From Apostichopus japonicus (lineage: Eukaryota > Echinodermata > Holothuroidea > Aspidochirotida > Stichopodidae), in contig NC_092568.1 of assembly GCF_037975245.1 (NCBI RefSeq), positions 26,780,501 through 26,844,500 of the forward strand: DNA of 64,000 nt. Direction: 5' to 3'. The translations under genes and the position numbers were made by a program. Position 1 is the first letter of the stretch. The number at the start of each line of letters is the position of its first letter. Positions 56,751 through 64,000 of this stretch are shown here, in pieces. Below the pieces are notes generated by a model. It did not search any database, had not been told where the DNA came from, and saw nothing but the letters and a program-made list of their open reading frames with translations.

Positions 56751-57555
56751 AGTGTATATTACTGCCATTCTAACAGCAATTACCCACATCGAGACATTTA
56801 ATTGTCCACTTCTGCCATTCTTACAGTAATTACCCACATCGAGACATTTCATTGTCTATTATTAGCATTCTAACAGTAATTACCCACATCGAGACATTTA
56901 ATTGTCCAATTCTGCCATTCCAACAGTAATTACCCACATCGAGACATTTAATTGTCCATTACTGCTATTCCAACAGTAGTTACCCACATCGAGATATTTC
57001 ATTGTCTATTATTACCATTCTGACAGTAACCACCCACATCGAGACTTAAATCGTCCATTACTGGCATTCTTACAGTAAGTACCCACATCGAGACATTTAA
57101 ATGTTCTATTTCTGCCATTCTAACAGTAATTACCCACATGGAGACACACAATTGTCCATTACTGCAATTCTTACAGTAATTACCCACATTGAGACATTTG
57201 ATTGTCCACTACTGCCATTCTAACAGTAATTACCCACATGGAGACATCTAGTTGTCTATTATTGCCATTCTAACAGTAATTACCCACATGGAGACATCTA
57301 GTTGTCTATTATTGCCATTCTAACAGTAATTACCCACATGGAGACATCTAATTGTACATTACTGCCATTTTAACAGTTATTACCCACATCGAGAAATATA
57401 ATTGTCCATTACTGCCATTCTAACAGTAATTACCCACATCGAGACATTTCATTGTCTATTATTACCATTCTAACAGTAACCACCCACATCGAGACTTAAA
57501 TCGTCCATTACTACCATTCTAACGGTAATTACCCACATCGAGACATTTATTTGTC
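56751..57555. repeat. 50-bp minisatellite, 16 copies
   Basis: The unit contains CATTCTAACAGTAATTACCC then ACATCGAGACATTTAATTGT. Sixteen copies of ACCCACAT were counted at about 50-bp spacing. Units are contiguous with no unique spacers. Some units carry shared variants (CATGGAGACATCTAG in copies 10-12, ACTTAAATCGTCC in copies 6 and 15), pointing to local unit amplification. Confidence 0.93.
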
Positions 57556-60500
57556 TTACTGAACAATCCTCAAAAACGACTGGGAGTAATTTGGAAAATC
57601 ACTTTGAACCTCTATAAAAGTATTTTTGGAACTTCTTGCAATTCTTAGTTTGCCAAAATTTGGGGCAAAACCAAAGACAATGATGTCCTTTATATACCAT
57701 TACCATAGGGTCTACATGTACCTGAATATGCTAGAAATACCAAGAAGAAAAGTTCACATGCGGTCAAATTATTTCCCTTCTTTTACATCCACTCACGGAG
57801 CCTCAGACTGACGAAGCATTTAGCCATTCGTTTCTATTTTACAACATTTCGCGTCTTCTGAGCCTCTCGTTTGTCAACTCTAGACAATTTTGTCAAGAAT
57901 AGTATCCTCGGAGAGACAATCATCTTGGAATAGCTCAACACGTCTGAAGATTCCAAGCATCAACCGATGTTTATATATTTTTGTTCTTTTACTAACTACT
58001 CTTCATTTTGTGATTCTCTTGGGCCCTTCAATTATGAATACGAATATCACGATGTGTCTTTTCTTGGAAACTATTGAATACATACCATCAGTACTGGCCC
58101 CAAAATTCTAGCATGTTAAAATTTCTAAAACTTGTTTTGAAAAATTATTCAGAGAAGATTATTCAGATTGGCTGTAGACAGACCATACTTGTATAGACAA
58201 TTCATAAATATAAACAAATACACTTCTCATCAGGGGCGGATACATGATTTTAAGACATGCATGGGGCGTGGCCGTGGGGGGAGGGGCGGGGGCATTGAAG
58301 ACGACTCTCATGTAGAGGTATCTTTTTTTGTGGGATTCAACAGAGGGAGGGGTGTGCACCCCACACCCCCTCCCCAAGATTAATACACTATACCTCGTTA
58401 AAAAATTGTTTGCGAATTGTTTGAACCAGAGTTTGACTTTTTGAACGAGAAGAAATGTGGCACTGACATATTATATTTACCTTGTATGTCAGAGATTGCC
58501 TTGCAGACTGCATGGTCCTTTACATTACATGTATGGGACCACAGACCGACCGAACATTCTTATATATCATAGACGTTTTGTAGTTATCTGTCAAACGGAT
58601 CGTGGAATATGATTATGTGAACCATTCGTCAGTTTTGTCGGACGATCAAAAGTAAGTCACAAAGTTGACACATATTCAATACTAACTCTTTTGTTTTTAC
58701 TATTAGAATTAGCGTAATATGTTTGAGCATTCCAGAAACCCTTTACAGTCTCTCAATGGCTATAAAACATGCGTATGATTAGTGACAGGGACACATCGAC
58801 GCCATTTTGATTACCTGATTAGTATCATCTCCAGCGGCAAATGATTGCTTCTTAAGTAAAGTGCATGCGATGAACGGACACTATATAACTTGGTATGGAC
58901 ATTGGTAGAGTTAAACTGATAAAATCTGATTGCAATTAGGAAAGCTTCGGTTTCACACAAATGTAGTAAAAGAGTTAGTTAATAAAGCCTAATGCACGGT
59001 TAAAATGGGAAGGTAGTTTATGTACGTCCTGCAGTTGATCAAGAACTTCGAAGAAACATCCAACTTTGATTTTCTTTTACTCTCTGTATAGTTGCTCGTG
59101 CTACGGTGTGAACTGCCCTGGATATAAGAAGCAAGTGTTTAATACAGGAGTGTTATCACGATCGCCTATTGGTTTATGATATATAATAAAGTGAACTCAT
59201 TGTCAAAAAAGCTTAGTGTCTATTTTTGCGCAAAACATCAAAACTCTTACGTAAGAGCTACTAATTTAATTAATCTATCGCCCATTTTCATCAGCTTTTC
59301 GGACGTTTTCGTACGTGTTTTCCTGGCTTAATATCTTGCGAATATCAACAGAAATATGGTAGGCGTATGTACCTTATTTATATGGTTTATATGAAAATGA
59401 ATGATAACAATGATAATGAGCTCTAAAGCATGTCAAAACTATTGAAGTTTTCTACTGTTCTGAAATTTCAGAATTTCATCTCAAGTTAGAAATATAAAAG
59501 GAAAGGAAGTGTTAAGGGAATACATTTTAACTGGATTATTGACGTCAGCAGTTATGTGACTATAGGATAAGCCACGATACTAACTTCTCAATTCCTAGAA
59601 ATGTTGATCCCTCCTTCCTTTTCTATTCTGCTCAGTAAGATGAGGACTATTTTCTTATTTACAATTTCCCAACATGTTCAACCGTGAATAGACTGCCTTT
59701 TATTCTATAGTCATGTGTGTTATACATCCTATATATATATATATATACCCGTGTAGATTACGTATCACTAGCAGGAAATGGATGCATGCATGGTAGAATA
59801 TGAAATATAATACTGCAGAGTTATTTTGATCAGAGACTCGATGGGATCATCTTAATGAATCGATATCTAACACTATACGACAAATACAGCTCTTCAACTG
59901 TAACTTAATCGTAGCATACATGTCATGAATTATGCCTTGTGCTATAAACATCCCATCAATTATGCGATACGCATATTATATAAAGCCATACAGATACGAG
60001 GAAATGTAAAGGCTTCGCTTATACGTCGCGTGTCGCTTTTTGGTATGATTTATGTTCAACAGACTGCTCTAAAATGACATACAGACAATCTAAAACATCG
60101 CTTGACTTCCGTAGCTACTATCAAAAACGGTGACGTTCATTTATTTAGCCTCGGTATATATCGGCCTATATATATAAATATCATAATCTTACAATTTTAG
60201 TGATAAATTTTATTTTAATCTTTTATTTATAATATATACTAATATATTTTCCACAAATTAATACACTGTAGTTCATGGAGATTATAACGTAGGAAAGAGA
60301 AAGAGCACCACATGTGATCAAACTAAAGATAATAACATGTTACATCATATTTTTTTCTATTTTTTACACTTCTTAGGTGTAAGCCTGGGACGATTCCCCC
60401 GTTTCACATTAGTCTGAACCTTAATTGAAAACAGACATAATATTTTCAAAGTGATTCACTAGTAGCGAAGAGTTTACGAGCTTTAATGTAATTAAATCCT

Positions 60501-61982
60501 TAAAAGAACAGTAGGAAAAGAATTTCCTTAATCAACGGACCAAGAATATAACATGTGATGGCTTTAGCATGAAACAGTTAGAGAAGACTCGCCAGACAAG
60601 TTGCAGTAAACTTTAGAAGTCTGGTCGTAAATATCTCTCCATAAAACTTTATTTACAGCTCTCTGTAATGTTCGGAGGCGATCCTCACAACAGTGATCCA
60701 AAATAAATAATACAAAAACGAAAAGGGAAAACTCACGTAGGCAACATTTGCTAAGATATTTTGTCGATGCATCTCGACTACTTCAATGAATTTCATGTCT
60801 TCTCGCTATATAGCTTGAATTATGGCAATCAAGTGTAATTGCACGAAAGTCAGTACTCATTTAGCCTTCTTTTCCGGAGGCCCATGGACTCCATCAATCA
60901 CACTTGAACATAATCGAGAAGAGACGAAATCATCCATAACTTATATAGAGCTGTCTAGAAGTTTAGGAACTAGGCCTACAGTCTAAGATTTCTATGTATA
61001 TGGTCTCTTCTAGAGAATGTATACATCTGTGGAATAATCCATATATAGTTAGAATATTGGAACAAAACTTGTACACGAGCGTTCGACATATCGGATTTGA
61101 TTTTGAGTTTTGAGGAGGCGTAATGGGTTCCCAAATACTGCTATGGACCCTCAGACAGCCTGCCTGATTGGCAGTGATTGCCCGACTCAGTCCGCGTCCC
61201 CGCTCGGCAGTTTGACAAAAAAAAAATACCGGAGATTGGCGACCTCCAAACTCTGGTTTAAGTAAGTTACATTTTCCATGACTTGAAAGTCCCCAAAAAT
61301 CCTTCCTGAAGGCCTAGTACTAGTAGTGACCGGGGCCTTTTCGAGGATTCGAGTTGCACCTTCTTATTAGTCAAGTACCAGTAACAGTTAAATCCCAGTC
61401 ACTAATTAATCATGTGTATCGTAATGAGTTCATCTCATCATTACTTCCGTCAGTATACAGCTATATGTTATATGCTATCTAGAGAACTGTGCGGTATGTT
61501 CCTATTGAATCGCACTTGGTTCACCATGATGTCATTATTACTCCGGTTCCATGTTTTAAATATGTTTTATGATGTACGTCATTATCTGCCCAGGCTTGTG
61601 ATTCATTCAACAAAATAACTTCTTAATTTTGTATTATAATTTAGACGGAGGTGCATGAGAGCATGACGCTATACTGGGGCGCTTCGTAATATATCTGACA
61701 CTATACATATTGGTACATATACAGGCTACATCCAATCGTTAGGTACAAGTGTCGGTCGCCTTTTAATTATTACATCTAGTTTCTTTCTTGAGCTCCATCT
61801 CTGAAGATAATGCATATATAATGGACCATGTGTGCGTAGGCGACGTTAAATGCGATCAAAATAAATATAAGGGTGACACTCGGCCTTTACTCGACTCGAT
61901 ATTAAGATTGAACGGAATACTCAAAGGAAATAGAAAAATCGACGGGAAATGTCTGGAACCCAGACTTGGAGCTGTTATATTC
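57556..61982. other. Upstream flank, no gene seen
   Basis: AT-rich. The GGGGCG-rich segment at 58231-58380 looks like an old repeat. No splice or coding signal that I can support. Confidence 0.45.
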
Positions 61983-62075
61983 AATCACCATCTCTGTTAT
62001 GTACGTGGCACCAAATTACGGCCTTTCTTAATCACCATCTCTGATGATACGTGGCACCAGATTAAGACCTTCCTT
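61983..62075 (+). repeat. 47-bp tandem duplication
   Basis: AATCACCATCTCTG ... GGCACCAAATTACGGCC at 61983 is followed by a second, diverged copy from 62030 (AATCACCATCTCTGATGATA, GGCACCAGATTAAGACC). It lies within a 106-codon frame (61788-62108) that has no other sign of being a gene. Confidence 0.8.
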
Positions 62076-62184
62076 GGCTTTAATCGAAAGCATACGGCGA
62101 TATTATAGATCGTGCGTTTGGCTCTATACTGCCTGCCTGAATCTTTAATGCTTTGCTATACAGTAGTCCATCATCTCAGACATA

Positions 62185-62272
62185 AGTATAGCGTGTATAC
62201 TCGTACTATAGCTCGTAATATACTCGTAATATTCTCGTAATATAGCGTTAATACTCGTAATACACTTATTTG
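62185..62272 (+). repeat. Short tandem repeat ACTCGTAATAT
   Basis: About five imperfect ACTCGTAATAT-like units directly upstream of the LINE truncation point. Similar in wording to the 36-kb minisatellite (TACTCGTAATCTATAGC). Confidence 0.6.
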
Positions 62273-62279
62273 GAATAAA

Positions 62280-63063
62280 AATATATATATGGATGGGAAA
62301 ATAATTAAGCAAGTTTATACTACTAAGTTTTTAGGTGTAAATATTGATTGTAAACTTAGCTGGCGCAACCATATTTCAACTATTTGCAGTATAATTGCAC
62401 GGAATGTTGGCATATTATCTAAGTTGAAATATTATCTATCGGAAAACATACTCAGAACACTATACCAGACCCTGATTGTCCCGCATCTCACTTATTGTTC
62501 CATTATTTGGTCTGGTACATACAACACCTACCTTAACAATCTTATAATACTCCAAAAGGCAGCCATTCGCCACATAACACACTCAGCCCCACGTGAGCAC
62601 ACCAGTCCCCTATTTAAGAAACTCAACTTACTAAAATTGCACGATCTCATTAAAGTTAAGCTTGCATTATTTGCCTACAAGACCTGGAATGGATTACTAC
62701 CAGGTGCCTTTGACATTTTTTTAACCAGTAACAGAGATGTACATAATCATAACACGAGGCATGCTAATCATGCCCACTATAATCTCTACAATACCACCAT
62801 TGGAACTTTAAGCCTACAAAACCGTGCAACAAAAACATGGAATCTTCTAACGAACGATTTAAAGAGTAAAAAGTCAGTCACATCCTTAAAGAAGTGGTTT
62901 TGTAAGGAAATAATAGCAAGTTACTGACTAAAACTAAATGATACTTGTATGTAATATTTATATATATTTTTATATATATTTATATATTTATATTTATATA
63001 ATATTTATATATATTGAACATTTAATTTGTACTTATATTTATGTATATGTATTTATACACATA

Positions 63064-63094
<31 letters not shown>

Positions 63095-63205
63095 TTCTTT
63101 CTTCGGGGAGTCTTCCACATTGTTAAGCATTTAAGCTTTATGGAAGACTTCCCTCCACTTTGTACTTTTGTGGCAAACAAATAAATAAAACTTGTATAGA
63201 TGCTA
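62280..63205 (+). mobile_element. 5'-truncated CR1/L2-like LINE: ORF2 C-terminus and 3' UTR
   Basis: The frame at 62289-62927 (212 codons) is open. It carries the hallmarks of the region after the polymerase palm in CR1/L2/Jockey-type elements: TTKFLGVNIDCKLSWRNHI, LRTLYQTLIVPHLTYCSIIW, LQKAAIRHITHSAP, and the end block NHNTRHANH ... LQNRATKTWNLL. The polymerase active site lies upstream and is absent, so the copy starts at a 5' truncation next to an ACTCGTAATAT-type repeat. The stop is followed by AT-rich 3' UTR, a stem-loop (63106-63153) and an end near AAATAAATAAAACTTG. No internal stop or frameshift is seen, so the insertion is young compared with the 38-kb LINE. Confidence 0.85.
63106..63153 (+). 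other. Stem-loop in the LINE 3' UTR
   Basis: GGGAGTCTTCCA and TGGAAGACTTCCC pair as a 12-bp stem with one bulged base, across a 23-nt loop (CATTGTTAAGC and onward). In CR1/L2-type elements the encoded reverse transcriptase is known to recognise a 3' stem-loop, so this is a plausible recognition structure. Confidence 0.6.
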
Positions 63206-64000
63206 CATTGTTCGCGTATGGGTCAATTCTATACAATGCCTACAAAGTAGTGGACAAGGTTTTATCACACATACTTCGCGTGCTTTCATTCCTTGCATTA
63301 AACCGATGATTTGCACTGCTCTTTTCGGTAGTGATTTCGATATCTGCTAATTCTTACCCCAGCTAACCCCCACCCCCCCCCCCACCCGCCCGCCACCATC
63401 TCACACTTGATCAGCCACAAAATGCTGCAACATATTCTCTTGTGACTAATACTCTTTCGTTCTGATAGAAAGCTTCTGTAACGTACTAATGCCACTTTAC
63501 TAGTTGTTTTTTGTTTCGTTTTGCTGAGAATATCGTTTGTTTCATGCAGTTAACTGTTTCACTTGTAGCAACTACATATACAGACAATGATCATACACCA
63601 AAAAGCAGAGAAAAGAATTGTTTCAAACACAAATAGGCTTATATTTGACACCTGTGATTATATATTTTGCTGGATTTCAAAATGGCTGCTTTCGACCATT
63701 TTTACACAATGAGAACTATCGGCAACTTCGTAAAAATATAAATATTAGCTGCGTTCATAACTTTCATATTGCTTTTAATATTTTAAAGTATCAAAGAAAT
63801 TACCAACAAAAATGCATTAAAAATTATTTAAAAAAAAAACCTAACAGGCAAATGAAATGAAAGCAGAAAAACAATGGAAAATAGTATAAGCCTGTTGTAT
63901 CCAAACTTATATATTGCACTGCTACCTCTGGATATAGTATGTTTGCAAATAACTGAAACCCAACTTAAAGAAACAGGCGTGAAAAGATGAATAATTGGCA
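63206..64000. other. Window end, no gene seen
   Basis: A C-rich run at about 63367-63385. Short open frames only. Confidence 0.5.

Noticed and set aside
56751-57555. Regular repeats that could suggest a CRISPR array
   Set aside because: Units are contiguous 50-bp tandem copies without unique spacers, in animal DNA.
61788-62108. 106-codon frame upstream of the LINE
   Set aside because: Contains a 47-bp tandem duplication, is in no recognisable family and does not continue into the LINE frame.

Overview
This window is animal nuclear DNA: AT-rich, spliced, repeat-dense, and without bacterial-style operons. Evidence for a eukaryote is two eukaryote-type tRNA-His genes with no encoded CCA and with pol III T-run terminators, tRNA-derived SINEs, non-LTR retrotransposon remnants, long (AT)n tracts and poly-G runs, and GT-AG splice sites. 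The style of the SINEs and LINEs suits a marine invertebrate, possibly an echinoderm. That is only an impression.

The main protein-coding content I can support is one gene on the minus strand that spans most of the window. Its first coding exon (54249 to 54149) encodes a short N-terminus and one hydrophobic membrane segment and ends at a consensus GTAAGT donor. A second coding exon (3908 to 3266) starts after a strong pyrimidine tract plus CAG and ends at a stop codon. The split codons match (AG + A = Arg). The join puts a basic stop-transfer cluster directly after the membrane segment. The predicted product is a 247-residue single-pass membrane protein with a long, disordered, Ser/Pro-rich cytoplasmic tail. 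I do not recognise its family. If no cassette exon lies between, the intron is 50,240 bp. A TATA box sits about 220 bp upstream of the ATG, and an AATAAA lies about 735 bp after the stop.

The rest is repeat landscape. From low to high coordinate: an (AT)n tract (2.1 kb); a first SINE copy (7.0 kb); a second SINE family (8.8 and 52.3 kb); a 197-bp inverted-repeat pair (11.4 and 14.4 kb); foldback elements at 17.0, 31.2, 42.6 and 52.6 kb; a tRNA-His cluster with SINE insertions (26.4 to 27.8 kb); an Ala/Val/Cys-coding GTT/GCT-rich tract (34.8 kb); a 41-bp minisatellite (36.1 to 36.9 kb); a decayed L1/Tx1-like LINE abutted by a SINE (37.7 to 39.1 kb); a degenerate array (44 to 45 kb); a 16-copy 50-bp minisatellite (56.75 to 57.55 kb); and a 5'-truncated CR1/L2-like LINE (62.3 to 63.2 kb).

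The best candidates for something undescribed are the two-exon membrane-protein gene, the SINE family whose RNA ends in three hairpins including a cUUCGg tetraloop kept by wobble changes, and a perfect 85-bp foldback. The tRNA-His duplication is also notable because it preserves both the filled and the empty site of a SINE insertion.
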